Notes under the pieces: model-generated
Database searches by the model: none
The model's input: the letters and a program-made list of their open reading frames with translations, nothing else
Told to the model about the DNA's origin: nothing
Made by a program: the position numbers and the translations under genes
Shown here: positions 26,040 to 38,848 of the stretch, piece by piece
How the letters are laid out: every line of letters begins with the position of its first letter
Numbering within the stretch: the first letter of the stretch is position 1
Source: Saccharum officinarum
Lineage: Eukaryota > Streptophyta > Magnoliopsida > Poales > Poaceae
Reading direction: 5' to 3'
DNA: 64,000 nucleotides
Assembly (NCBI GenBank): GCA_020631735.1
Contig: CM036159.1
Coordinates: 22,297,511-22,361,510, forward strand

Positions 26040-26395
26040 CCGGACACGGTCTCTGTTTGACCGGACGCGTCCGGTCAGCGTTCAGTGTCTGCGTGAATTT
26101 CAGTTTGTCGATCGGACGCGTGGTGCGTCCGGTCGTCCAGGGAGCTTACTGGACTCTAACCGGACGTTGGCACTGTGGCGTCCGGTCAGTTCTCCAGCGC
26201 GTCCGGTCACTGTTTCATTGGAGCGTGACTCAGACTTGACCAGCGTGTCTGGTCAGTTACGGGACCGGCGTGTCCAGTCGATTCCGGCGCGTCCGGTCGT
26301 TGCGACCAGCGCGTCCGGTCGGTGCTTCGCGAAAGAGCCGTTGCGCGATCGGCGCGTCCGGTCAATCTGACCAGCGCGTCCGGTCAGCATGACTT
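26040..26395. repeat. CG-rich palindromic motif array in the 5' LTR
   Basis: More than ten copies of GCGTCCGGTC and its inverse GACCGGACGC, sometimes fused as ACCGGACGCGTCCGGTCA, just upstream of the TATA box. The equivalent arrays are at 43488-43875 and 61862-62312. Confidence 0.9.
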
Positions 26396-26438
26396 CAGCT
26401 AGATCTCGTTCCTAACGGCTCTATTCGAAGGGGTACGT

Positions 26439-26448
26439 CTATAAATAC
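26439..26448 (+). promoter_or_regulatory. TATA box of the Copia 5' LTR
   Basis: TCTATAAATA directly downstream of the palindromic array. The same sequence is in the 3' LTR (43925-43933) and the solo LTR (62361-62370). Confidence 0.7.
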
Positions 26449-27038
26449 TCGTTGGCCGGCTCAAGGCTCTATCTCTCGAACATTTGACATACTTATGAGC
26501 ACTTTGAGCTAAGCAACTCCCCTCCCACTCATCTCTCTTGCTTCTTTGCATATTCGAAGTGAGATTGAGTGATCTAAGTGCATTTGCATTGTGAGATAGC
26601 ATCTAGTTGGCACTTGGTAGTTGATTTGCTGCGGGATTCTTGTTTCTCTTGGTGGTTGCCGCCACCTAGACGGCTTAGAGCAGCTTGGAGGCGTTGGCAA
26701 GAGTTGGTGATTGTTCTTGGCCACCTCCGGTGATTGTGAGGGGTTTATGCCTACCTCGGCGAAGCGCCAAAGGCAACGTTAGTGAATTGCTCGTGTCATT
26801 ACAACCTTTTGCCATTTGGTAGTTTGCTAGTTGTAGTTGTAGTTACCTTCTCGATTTGACTTGTACGGTTGAGTGCAAATACTAGAATTGTGAATTGGTT
26901 AGGTGGCTTGCAAACACCCCATAGGCTAAGCAAAACTCGCATCTCGCTATTTGTTATATTGATAAACTTGTTTAGCTTGTCTTTGTAGAAATTTTTTAAA
27001 GGCTATTCACCCCCCTCTAGCCATCAAGACCTTTCAAG

Positions 27039-27050
27039 TGGTATCAGAGC
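27039..27050 (+). other. Primer-binding site (initiator tRNA-Met)
   Basis: TGGTATCAGAGC, the usual tRNA-Met complement, two bases after the 5' LTR. Confidence 0.93.
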
Positions 27051-27090
27051 CGTGGTCACCGTTTGCAAGGCTTAACAACCTCGGTGCAAG

Positions 27091-29106
27091 ATGGCTCAAG
27101 TTATGTTCAACCATGTTAATGGCAAGCCTCCATTCTTTGATGGCGTCTCTTCCTTTAATCATTGAAAAAGGAAGATGAAGCAATATCTAGGCAATATACA
27201 TGAGAAGGTTTGGGATGTGACCAAAGAAGGGTACATCATTCTTGATGAAGAAAATCTCACTCCAAATGACCGCATCAACAAACAATGCAACACGGCGGCA
27301 CTTGACACAATCTACCGTGCCATTGATGATAAAGTATTTGAGCAAATCAAAGATCTTGAAAAGGCAAATGAGCTTTGGATAAGGCTTGAAGAAACATATG
27401 AAGGCACTTCAACGGTAAAAAGTGCCAAGCTATATATTCTCAAGGATAAGTTCTCCACTTTTAAGATGAAGGATGATGAATCCATCCCGGAGATGTTCTA
27501 TAGGCTCCAAGTCATTATCAATGATCTCAAGGGACTTGGAGAGAAGGTTAAGGACAAGGACTTCTCACACAAGTTCTTGATGTGCTTACCCAAGAAGTTT
27601 GCCACCTTAAGAAGAATGATCTTTAGAGAAGGATTAGACAAGGTCAAACCAACCGATGTGCTTGGAGATATAATGACCGATGCCCAATACAATGATGATG
27701 AAGATGAGGTAGAAGAAAAGAAGGAGACCAAGGTCAAGCAAGAGAAGCCCATTGCATTCAAGGCTTCATCCTCTAAGGGCAAGAGCAAGGTGGAGAGTGA
27801 TGATGATGATCCATTCGATGATGAGACCATGGCCCTCCTAGTGCACAAGATGGGAAGGTTCATGAAGAAGAAAGGATATGGGGCAAGGAAGAGAAGGGAC
27901 TTCATAAAGGCAAAGGAAGTGCTTTGCTACAATTGCAATAGCCCCGATCATGTAGTGGCAAAGTGCCCCTATGAAGACAAAAGATATCATGATGGGGAGT
28001 TGAAGTTGAAAAAGAACAAGAAGGACAAGAAGGAGAAGAAAGAGAAAAAGAGCTTCACTATCAACAAAAAGAAGAAGGGTGGTGGTTATGTGGTCACTTG
28101 GGATAGTGACAACTCCGATAGTGATGATGATGAAAGCTCTAGTGATGATGAGAGGACCACTCGGCGATCCATTGCAAGCATCGCCCTCTCCAACAAGTCA
28201 TCCATCTTCGACACTACATCGACTTGCCTTATGGCCAAGCCTACTAAGATAAAATATGATGATAGTGATGATGATTCTTGTGCTAGTGATGATTGTAGGA
28301 GTGATAATGAGGAGGATGAGGACTACTCCAAGGATGATCTATTGGGCACAATAGATCAAATGAGCAAGGGCTACAAGAGGACAACCAAGAAGTGCAAAAT
28401 CTTAGAGCAAGAGCTCATTGCCAAGAGCAATGAAAATGATGCCTTGATGGAGGAGCTTGTTGCTCTCAAAAAGAGTAATGATTGCAAAGGAATTGAACAA
28501 GAGCTCAAAGCTCTTAGGAAATCCTTTGATGAGCTAGAGGCCTCTCGTGAGTGTCTAAAGGAAGACCACGAGGACCTTGAAGTTGCTCACACTAGGCTTA
28601 AGGAAGCCCACTCCTCTCTACTTGAGCTCATCAAGGAAAAGGATCTCAAGTTAGAGAAGCTCATGAAGGAAGCTAAGGAGGAGCAAGTGATTGTCACTTG
28701 TGATATTGGACTAACATGTGATATTATTGATGATTCTTTATTTGTTGGTCCTACTAATGCTTCATGTAGCTCATCATCATCCACCACAACCAACTCTACC
28801 TCTACTACTAGTGATTCATCACTTGTGGTTGAAAATGAGACTCTCAAGAGAGAGGTGGTTGATCTCACCCGCGCATTAGGCAATACCTATGGTGGGGATG
28901 CCCGCTTGCTAAAATGCTTGGGTAGCCAAAGGTTCTCTCTTAACAAAGAGGGTTTTGGCTATACTCCCAAGAAGGGCAAGGCGGCCTTTGCTACTCCAAA
29001 GCCTCGCTTTATGAAGAGCAATGGTCGTTATTGCAATAGATGTAAGCAAGTTGGGCATCTAGAGATTAATTGCAAAAAAAATGAACAAGAACAAGAAAAA
29101 TACTAA
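27091..29106 (+). pseudogene. gag: Copia gag, one early nonsense codon
   Basis: The capsid/nucleocapsid polyprotein of the retroelement. The frame starts ATGGCTCAAGTT at 27091 and has TGA at 27163-27165 (codon 25) where the copy at 63708 has TGG. After that it is open for 643 codons from 27175 to the TAA at 29104. The first half is the retrotransposon gag domain (YLGNIHEKVWD, ELWIRLEETYEG, FYRLQVIINDL). Two CCHC zinc knuckles follow: CYNCNSPDHVVAKC (about 27922-27966) and CNRCKQVGHLEINC near the C-terminus. Between them are acidic Ser/Asp runs and a Lys-rich run, then a predicted coiled-coil stretch rich in Leu, Glu and Lys. A Leu-start downstream of the stop would give a shortened product. 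Confidence 0.93.
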
Positions 29107-29633
29107 TGTACCTTATATTCCTTTTGATTCTTGTTATGTGCTTACCAAGGGTGAGAAAGGTGTGCAAGCTAAGTTTGTTGGTACACCAATTGTGGGTCCG
29201 AAGAAGAAGGCCATTTGGGTACCAAAGAGCTTAGTTACTAATCTCCAAGGACCCAAACAAGTATGGGTACCTAAGAAACATTGATTTGTTTTGTAGGTAA
29301 ATTACAAGGCCGGAGGAAGGCATTGGGTGCTTGATAGTGGATGCTCTCAACCTATGACTGGTGATTCAAGAATATTCAACTCTCCCAAATCAAATGATAG
29401 TGGCATTGATAGCATCACATTTGGTGACAATAGCAAGGGTGATGTAAAGGCTCTTGGAAGGATTGCAATCTCAAATGATCATAGCATTTCCAATGTGCTC
29501 TTAGTTGAAAAGTTGAACTTCAATCTTCTCTCGGTTGCTCAATTGTGTGATCTTGGCTTCAAGTGCATATTTGGTGTTGATGATGTGGAGATAATTAGTG
29601 TTGATGGCTCAAATTTGATCTTCAAGGGTTTTA
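29107..29633 (+). pseudogene. pol: Copia pol, protease part (before the nested insertion)
   Basis: The frame is +1 relative to gag. VPYIPFDSCYVLTKGEKGVQ and WVPKSLVTNLQGPKQVWVPK precede stops near 29282-29296. The aspartic protease motif LDSGCSQPMTGD then appears at 29327, followed by SNVLLVEKLNFNLLSVAQLCDLG. The frame is cut in mid-domain at 29633 by the nested LTR element and resumes at 38849. Confidence 0.9.
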
Positions 29634-32600
29634 TGTCACACCTGGTTTTCTAAAGAACAAAACCAGGCTAATCATATGTGTGCCCAGGAAGTCCACACAT
29701 ATGTCAGAATAAAAAAGTATCAAAACAATGTTTATATAAAGCGGAAAACATACTATATTAACACTTACAACTATCAGAGTGTCGCGGAACGGTCACTAAT
29801 CTTTTCTTCAGGCTCCAACATCATAGGGACAGCTGACTGGGGGTTCCATATGCCAAACACTTCTGAAAACTCCACTACACTTTCATCCTTCTTCTAAGCA
29901 GCACCTTTCAACACACTGGAGTGTAGTGGAAATAGCAAGAGTGAGTCCATGTCGAACTCAACAAATATAACATGGGGTTCATGAGGCTCAAAAGGATAGA
30001 CACTGGTTTACTGCATTTAGCTTTTAATTATCACAGTTTTATCATATGAGTAGCATCAGGTTTGCATTAATCCCGCAATAAACATATGATCAATGTAAAG
30101 ATGAATAATGAATAGCAAAAACACATTTATAGTCATTAGTGATCATCAATTCTGTAAGGGTCCAAGGCCACTCGTGACCATGAGCACGGCTGTTATAACA
30201 GTTTTACACTCTGCAGAGGTTGTACACTTTCACTGTGAGTCGTGATTTACCCTTTCGCCCGAGGTGATCAGCCTCTTAACCCACTACCAAGGAAGGTCGG
30301 CAGGGTTCACTATGAAGTCTTTCAAAGGTTCGTCTAACAAGTTAGGGCCATTAGATTTCACTCGGCAAACAGATGTAGAGCCCCCCTTCCAAATGGCACA
30401 ATAACACGCAGCCTATACACATGAGGACAGAGGCCGCACTATACCCGATTTGTCAAGCCATTCTTACGCCATAAAGGAATACCACTAACAAGCTAGAAAA
30501 GGTCCTCATACTTGACTAAAGCTAGAGCCATTATAACCCTCACAGTTGTACTGTAAGTCCCGGATGTTCGCTTACAGATGAGTCCTTATGGAGAGTAACA
30601 AGAGCACCAAAGTAATCCCCATGCTCTAGTCCCCTTTAAACAGTAATAAAAAGTCATCTTTTAATGTTTATTGCATATTCCATTAGTCAAATTACATGAT
30701 CATAGTTCATGTTAAGCACTAGCAATACTAATCCATGCAATATAATAGGTATCAAGGAATAAGATCAACACTAAGTCATCCTTAACAAGGAATATATGCA
30801 TAATGATATTATTTGCTTATTGTGAATAGGACAACAAGGATAATCACATGCTATACTTGCCTTAGAACTTGCTTTATGCCCAAAACAACTTGCTCTGAAA
30901 AACCTCAACTTAATCTTTTTATTTGCAACTTCTGACACTCAGCTTCTGGTCTTCATCTTCGGATCTTTGGTGCTCACGGATAGTCTTTCTTCTACTCGTA
31001 GCAACCAAGCACAATAGACAAACAACAAACACAACTAAGAACATGCATCAAACAAAAGAAACGCTTTAAAAGAGAACGCATTAAAGGACACGGTACGTTG
31101 CTACAATCACGAAAACGCAAGAACGACGGATAACGGAGCTACCATTAAAGAGAACACGCGACTATCGAGACGATTACAACATAACTTAGAAGACCGACTA
31201 TAAACTTAATACATTTTAGTTATTGAAATAAGGTGATAAACATTCTAAAGAAATATTCTAAAATTAGATTAATCAATTGAATTACAAAACTAGGTTTAAC
31301 CCTGGTCATATTTTATTTATAAGTATTACCGACTTTACAGAGATAAAAGAACATGTGAGAACAATTATTCCAATTATATGAGATATGTGGTTGGGCTAAG
31401 TAAATTATAATTTAAACATATTTTAAGTTGCCATTAGCTAAGTTCATGCTTAGTCACAAAGGACTAACGTGACAAGATTATATATTATTTTTAATTATAA
31501 AACTAATAACAAGCATATTAATTAATATAATATTCAGCTATATATGGAAAAGCATATGACATGAAAAACATTAGTGCTACTGCACAGAGAACGTCGATGC
31601 GAATCTAACGCAACTTAATTGAAGCAAAACAGATTCCAAACGAATAAATGCTCGAGGATTAAAGCCGTATAACTATGAAGAGCAGATACGTACTGTAATG
31701 TGAAATTATCTACGCAAGTCTATCATATATGCAACATACTGAGACTAAGCAAATTTTAATTTGAAATATATTATACATTAATCATATTAATTAATCAATT
31801 TAATATTGAACTATATATATAGAAAACATGTGGCAACTGAACGAAAGCACTTATGTTTCAAGGTTGAACTAAACATCTTATAATTCAAAAGAAACATTTA
31901 GTTTAATATTAATTAGATTAACATTAATTTAGAACAGACTGTCTGTGTTGCGTTTAATTAGAAACTCAATTGCACAAGCATAAATCAAATTAATATCTAA
32001 CTTATAAATTTTAAGGATGTAAGACATGTTAAACGTTGTTGCTAACACATAACCTCGATCGACACTGTTGCAAAACAACAAGAACGGATTTAAACCGGAA
32101 TTTCTTTTAATTGGAAAGCTATTAAATAAATATATTAACCTAATTACTATTTAAATTAATAAATTCATAATCAAGTGACATGATAAACATCATTACTCAT
32201 GTGTAGTTTACATCGGCACAATCACGACTCGACATGCACAGCATCGCAACCCTAATTCGTTTTCTAATTAAAAGCTATTAAATTATTAGTAATCATATTA
32301 GTATTTCAATCAATAAATTCATAACTATAAGACATGACAAACATTAGCACTACCGTGTAGAGCGCGACGACATGAATCTAACACGACTTGAACGACTCGA
32401 ATCGGACGTAAAACATAACGATATGACCTAAACAAGATTATATCTATACGTATTTCTATTGTATTTCAGGATTTATTTTTCTAAAGGAAAAACGGCCATA
32501 ATGTATGGGTGACATGGTGATGACGTCATCAAGCTAATTGGAACAGGGGCCAAGAGCACGCACGGTGCACGGCCAGTGGCGCCATGTACAGCGGCGAGCA

Positions 32601-33575
32601 CCTCGCCGGGCAACCGGAGAAAAGGCCTAGGGCCTCGGTTCGACACGGAAAAAACCGAGGAAGATAGAGAGGGCGACCGTGAACTCACCAAGAGGATTTT
32701 TGCGATCGGAGATGAGACAGGGACAGCGTGCAGCTCGGTTGATCAGACGACGGCGTTCTCGGCAACAAGTTGCAGTCGACGGGGAGACGACGGTGCAATG
32801 ACCGAACAGCGGCGGCGGCGACACAAGAAGGAGGAGAAAAATATAATTTACTACACGAGAGATTTTCCAAACTAGGGGCTCCTCTACGGTAGTTTTGGTG
32901 TGCTTTTACCCAAGGGATAGGTACGTATATATAGGGAGGAAAACTCTCCATCTCCATGTCAACTAGCGATATGGTGTTAATTGACGTTGCACAATCCACC
33001 TTTACTAATAGGCCTAATTAATTATTAAAGCCCATTAGTAAATAAAGACATGGGCCTTTGGGCATGAGGAAATCTGAGATATTTTATTATTTTTGGAATT
33101 AATTAATTTCATGGATAAAATAATTCTAGAAAAGTCCAGAATTATTATTTAAGCCACGAAAAATACCCCGAAGGCTCCGAAAATTCAGGAAAAATTCTCA
33201 GAGATATTTTAGAATGAGACGAACCCAAATAAAGTATTTGGAGCTCATGAAAAGATTGATGAAGATATCAAGGAAAAAGATTAAGCTCACGGAAATTGAA
33301 ATTTTAAATCCAGAAAATACCAAAAAGTTTTCCGATGAGAAGTAAACGTCGTCCTATGGTATTTTGAAAATAATAGCACTCACCAACACCAAAGACAAGC
33401 ATCACACAAACACCACATTATCAAATTAATATGAGAAAGTTTAAAACCATAATTTTCTATATTTAAATTAGCAGCAACTTAACTTATCTAATAAATTTAT
33501 TCAGATATTGAAATTATTTATTTTATTTAGTGTTTCCTATGCATAACCCAAAATTAGAAATTTTGGGGTGTGACA
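29634..33575 (-). repeat. 3' LTR of the LARD-like element
   Basis: 3942 bp. It contains a CG-richer patch at 32490-32830 and a minus-strand TATA-like box TATATATA at 32926-32933. No ORF over 105 codons. Confidence 0.95.
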
Positions 33576-34902
33576 ATTCTACCCCACTTAACAGGAATCT
33601 CGTCCCGAGATTCGAAGAGACTAGGGAGAAAGATAAAACAGACCAATAAGGTTGTTTCGAGACTTTTTGACAAGTTCGGATATAAGCGTCAAGGATTATC
33701 AAAGGATAACAAAAGAACATTGGATTGATCGTTAAGATTGATTCAAGTTAATGAAAGAAGGTCAAAGGATTGAAGGTCAGCATAAGTGAAAAGAAAGATC
33801 AAAGGAGATTGAAAAGATATATCAAGGTTGATCATCGAGTCTTCACTTTATAAGGTGTAAAAACAAGGGTGGAGATTAGCAAGAGATAACGTAAGAGATA
33901 AAGAGATATCTTAAGGTGCTCAAAACTCCTGGATTCAAGATTTATGAAACATCACGAAAAAATAACATACTAGCATTGGTTGAAGAAAGGTAAAGACTAG
34001 TTTTCTGTTTTACCATTCAGGGAGACTAGTGAGAAGGATAAATTGATCTTAAGTCTTTGTAGGTCCTTGAATCAGGATTTATAAGATGTAAGAACAAGGG
34101 TCAAAAGTTGTCAAATGTTGATAAGAAAAAGTAAAGATTGATGGCAAGAAGGTGAGACTGGTTAAGAGGCAAGGACTAGTAAAAGATGATATTATGATAG
34201 CGGTTGGTCTTTGGGTCTTCCTGTCTCATGACTTGAGATTGGTGATGGTGGCGGACGCTACCCCACTTAACAAAGATCTTGTTCCACCTGGCGATGTCAT
34301 TGAAGGCAACACTTTCTTTAAGGCTTGCTGCTATTGATGAGTCCTTCATGTGTTGATCCTCCCTTGGGTTAAGATAAAGGAGAAATCATAGAAACCAAGA
34401 GTAAGCATGGATGATTTATGAAAAAGACTATAAGAATTAGGATTGATCAAAGGTTAACAAAGATTGAGCTAATTCTCAAGATGATTTCGGGCCTCCTTTG
34501 GAACACAAGAACAAAGACGACACACAGGCATCACATCAAACAAGACAAGCACACATCAGGCAAAACAAAGCACCAATCACATCATCGGTACTACACGTGC
34601 TTCTTCAACAATGGTGGTCATCCTAATGGCACATTGGAGATGATGATAGGCCATCAAACTTTTAAACAAGATAAGATCAGAAACCTTTTGGTAAAAACAA
34701 CACAAATCAAAAACCAAGGGAGTAAGAAATAATAGCTCAAAGGAAGCTATCAAGGAAGGGATACAACATGACAAGGAATAGGAAATAGTCAAAATCAATG
34801 AGTCAAGGGATGAGAAAATAGTTTTATAGTAAAATAAGTTTTAGAATACATCTAGAGCTATTTGGCATACGTCCTACAGTCAACACCGCTCTGATACCAC
34901 TC
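33576..34902 (-). other. Noncoding interior of the LARD-like element
   Basis: 1327 bp between primer site and purine tract. Only short ORFs are present and none resembles gag or pol. The purine tract AAGTGGGGTAGAAT (minus strand, 33576-33589) adjoins the 3' LTR. A second related stretch, GTTAAGTGGGGTAG, occurs on the minus strand at about 34257-34270 in mid-interior. Confidence 0.85.
34888..34899 (-). other. Primer-binding site of the LARD-like element
   Basis: TGGTATCAGAGC on the minus strand, three bases from the LTR edge at 34903. Confidence 0.92.
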
Positions 34903-37900
34903 TGTCACACCCGGTTTTCTAAAGAACAAAACCAGGCTAATCATATGTGTGCCCAGGAAGTCCACACATATGTCAGAATGAAAAAGTATCAAAACAATGT
35001 TTATATAAAGCGGAAAACATACTATATTAACACTTACAACTATCAGAGTATCGCGGAACGGTCACTAATCTTTTCTTCAGGCTCCAACATCACAGGGACA
35101 GCTGACTGGGGGTTCCATATGCCAAACACTTCTGAAAACTCCACTACACTTTCATCCTTCTTCTAAGCAGCACCTTTCAACACACTGGAGTGTGGTGGAA
35201 ATAGCAAGAGTGAGTCCATGTCGAACTCAACAAATATAACATGGGGTTCATGAGGCTCAAAAGGATAGACACTGGTTTACTGCATTTAGCTTTTAATTAT
35301 CACAGTTTTATCATATGAGTAGCATCAGGTTTGCATTAATCCCGCAATAAACATATGATCAATGTAAAGATGAATAATGAATAGCAAAAACACATTTATA
35401 GTCATTAGTGATCATCAATTCTGTAAGGGTCCAAGGCCACTCGTGATCGTGAGCACGGCTGTTATAACAGTTTTACACTCTGCAGAGGTTGTACACTTTC
35501 ACTGTGAGTCGTGATTTACCCTTTCGCCCGAGGTGATCAGCCTCTTGACCCACTACCAAGGAAGGTCGGTAGGGTTCACTATGAAGTCTTTCAAAGGTTC
35601 GTCTAACAAGTTAGGGCCATTAGATTTCACTCGGCAAACAGATGTAGAGCCCCCCTTCCAAATGGCACAATAACACGCAGCCTATACACATGAGGACAGA
35701 GGCCGCACTATACCCGATTCGTCAAGCCATTCTTACGCCATAAAGGAATACCACTAACAAGCTAGAAAAGGTCCTCATACTTGACTAAAGCCAGAGCCAT
35801 TATAGCCCTCACATTTGTACTGTAAGTCCCGGATGTTCGCTTACAGATGAGTCCTTATGGAGAGTAACAAGAGCACCAAAGTAATCCCCATGCTCTAGTC
35901 CCCTTTAAACAGTAATAAAAAGTCATCTTTTAATGTTTATTGCATATTCCATTAGTTAAATTACATGATCATAGTTCATGTTAAGCACTAGCAATACTAA
36001 TCCATGCAATATAATAGGTATCAAGGAATAAGATCAATACTAAGTCATCCTTAACAAGGAATATATGCATAATGATATTATTTGCTTATTGTGAATAGGA
36101 CAACAAGGATAATCCCATGCTATACTTGCCTTAGAACTTGCTTTATGCCCAAAACAACTTGCTCTGAAAAACCTCAACTTAATCTTTTTATTTGCAACTT
36201 CTAGCACTCAGCTTCTGGTCTTCATCTTCGGATCTTTGGTGCTCACGGATAGTCTTTCTTCTACTCGTAGCAACCAAGCACAGTAGACAAACAACAAACA
36301 CAACTAAGAACATGCATCAAACAAAAGAAACGCTTTAAAAGAGAACGCATTAAAGGACACGGTACGTTGCTACAATCACGAAAACGCAAGAACGACGGAT
36401 AACGGAGCTACCATTAAAGAGAACACGCGACTATCGAGACGATTACAACATAACTTAGAAGACCGACTATAAACTTAATACATTTTAGTTATTGAAATAA
36501 GGTGATAAACATTCTAAAGAAATATTCTAAAATTAGATTAATCAATTGAATTACAAAACTAGGTTTAACCCTGGTCATATTTTATTTATAAGTATTACCG
36601 ACTTTACAGAGATAAAAGAACATGTGAGAACAATTATTCCAATTATATGAGATATGTGGTTGGGCTAAGTAAATTATAATTTAAACATATTTTAAGTTGC
36701 CATTAGCTAAGTTCATGCTTAGTCACAAAGGACTAACGTGACAAGATTATATATTATTTTTAATTATAAAACTAATAGCAAACATATTAATTAATATAAT
36801 ATTCAGCTATATATGGAAAAGCATATGACATGAAAAACATTAGTGCTACTGTACAGAGAACGTCGATGTGAATCTAACGCAACTTAATTGAAGCAAAACA
36901 GATTCCAAACGAATAAATGCTCGAGGATTAAAGCCGTATAACTATGAAGAGCAGATACGTATTGTAATGTGAAATTATCTACGCAAGTCTATCATATATG
37001 CAACATACTGAGACTAAGCAAATTTTAATTTGAAATATATTATACATTAATCATATTAATTAATCAATTTAATATTGAACTATATATATAGAAAACATGT
37101 GGCAACTGAACGAAAGCACTTATGTTTCAAGGTTGAACTAAACATCTTATAATTCAAAAGAAACATTTAGTTTAATATTAATTAGATTAACATTAATTTA
37201 GAACAGACTGCCTGTGTTGCGTTTAATTAGAAACTCAATTGCACAAGCATAAATCAAATTAATATCTAACTTATAAATTCTAAGGATGTAAGACATGTTA
37301 AACGTTGTTGCTAACACATAACCTCGATCGACACTGTTGCAAAACAACAAGAACGGATTTAAACCGGAATTTCTTTTAATTGGAAAGCTATTAAATAAAT
37401 ATATTAACCTAATTACTATTTAAATTAATAAATTCATAATCAAGTGACATGATAAACATCATTACTCATGTGTAGTTTACATCGGCACAATCACGACTCG
37501 ACACGCACAGCATCGCAACCCTAATTCGTTTTCTAATTAAAAGCTATTAAATTATTAGTAATCATATTAGTATTTCAATCAATAAATTCATAACTATAAG
37601 ACATGACAAACATTAGCACTACCGTGTAGAGCGCGACGACATGAATCTAACGCGACTTGAACGACTCGAATCGGACGTAAAACATAACGATATGACCTAA
37701 ACAAGATTATATCTATACGTATTTCTATTGTATTTCGGGATTTATTTTTCTAAAGGAAAAACGGCCATAATGTATGGGTGACATGGTGATGACGTCATCA
37801 AGCTAATTGGAACAGGGGCCAAGAGCACGCACGGTGCACGGCCAGTGGCGCCATGTACAGCGGCGAGCACCTCGCCGGGCAACCGAAGAAAAGGCCTAGG

Positions 37901-38843
37901 GCCTCGGTTCGACACGGGAAAAACCGAGGAAGATAGAGAGGGCGACCGTGAACTCACCAAGAGGATTTTTGCGATCGGAGATGAGACAGGGACAGCGTGC
38001 AGCTCGGTTGATCAGACGACGGCGTTCTCGGCAACAAGTTGCAGTCGACGGGGAGACGACGGTGCAATGACCGAACAGCGGCGACGGCGACACAAGAAGG
38101 AGGAGAAAAATATAATTTACTACACGAGATATTTCCCAAACTAGGGGCTCCTCTACTGTAGTTTTGGTGTGCTTTTACCCAAGGGATAGGTACGTATATA
38201 TAGGGAGGAAAACTCTCCATCTCCATGTCAACTAGCGATATGGTGTTAATTGACGTTGCACAATTCACCTTTACTAATAGGCCTAATTAATTATTAAAGC
38301 CCATTAGTAAATAAAGACATGGGCCTTTGGGCATGAGGAAATCTGAGATATTTTATTATTTTCGGAATTAATTAATTTCATGGATAAAATAATTCTAGAA
38401 AAGTCCAGAATTATTATTTAAGCCACGAAAAATACCCCGAAGGCTCCGAAAATTCAGGAAAAATTCTCAGAGATATTTTAGAATGAGACGAACCCAAATA
38501 AAGTATTTGGAGCTCATGAAAAGATTGATGAAGATATCAAGGAAAAAGATTAAGCTCACAGAAATTGAAATTTTAAATCCAGAAAATACCAAAAAGTTTT
38601 CCGATGAGAAGTAAACGTCGTCCTATGGTATTTTGAAAATAATAGCACTCACCAACACCAAAGACAAGCATCACACAAACACCACATTATCAAATTAATA
38701 TGAGAAAGTTTAAAACCACAATTTTCTATATTTAAATTAGCAGCAACTTAACTTATCTAATAAATTTATTCAGATATTGAAATTATTTATTTTATTTAGT
38801 GTTTCCTATGCACAACCCAAAATTAGAAATTTTGGGTGTGACA
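34903..38843 (-). repeat. 5' LTR of the LARD-like element
   Basis: 3941 bp, about 99% identical to 29634-33575. The minus-strand TATA-like box lies at 38195-38202, about 640 bp inside the LTR. Confidence 0.95.
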
Positions 38844-38848
38844 TTTTA

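Larger units (their letters stand above)
25356..27036 (+). repeat. 5' LTR of the Copia element, rearranged
   Basis: 1681 bp against 1921 bp for its partner. It lacks about 305 bp after GCCATTTGGTAG (near 26826) that the 3' LTR and the solo LTR both keep. It also has an extra patchwork of duplicated sequence near 25430-25545 (GATCATGATGGCCACA twice more than in the partner). Confidence 0.95.
29634..38843 (-). mobile_element. LARD-like LTR element with 3.94-kb LTRs, nested in Copia pol
   Basis: Two near-identical LTRs (29634-33575 and 34903-38843) begin TGTCACACC(C/T) and end GGGTGTGACA. The perfect 5-bp TSD TTTTA lies at 29629-29633 and 38844-38848. A tRNA-Met primer site on the minus strand (34888-34899) and a purine tract next to the other LTR set the direction as minus. 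The interior is only 1327 bp and has no gag or pol. Long LTRs with a noncoding interior define large retrotransposon derivatives (LARDs). TGTCACACC ends and the TAAGTGGGGTAGAAT tract suggest a Ty3/Gypsy chromovirus parent, which is inference. By eye the LTRs differ at roughly 40-45 sites, mostly transitions, so the insertion is young. Confidence 0.93.

Noticed and set aside
26040..26395. CRISPR-like or satellite array
   Set aside because: The GCGTCCGGTC units have irregular spacing, no unique spacers and occur only inside LTRs of one plant retroelement family.
27498..28883. Minus-strand ORFs opposite Copia gag
   Set aside because: Shadows of the Ser/Asp/Lys-rich gag frame; no domain recognised.
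32473..32999. Overlapping ORFs of 65-104 codons in the LARD LTR (repeated at 37742-38268)
   Set aside because: They occur in a GC-richer LTR patch on both strands, are short and match nothing known. The LTR promoter and leader explain the base composition.
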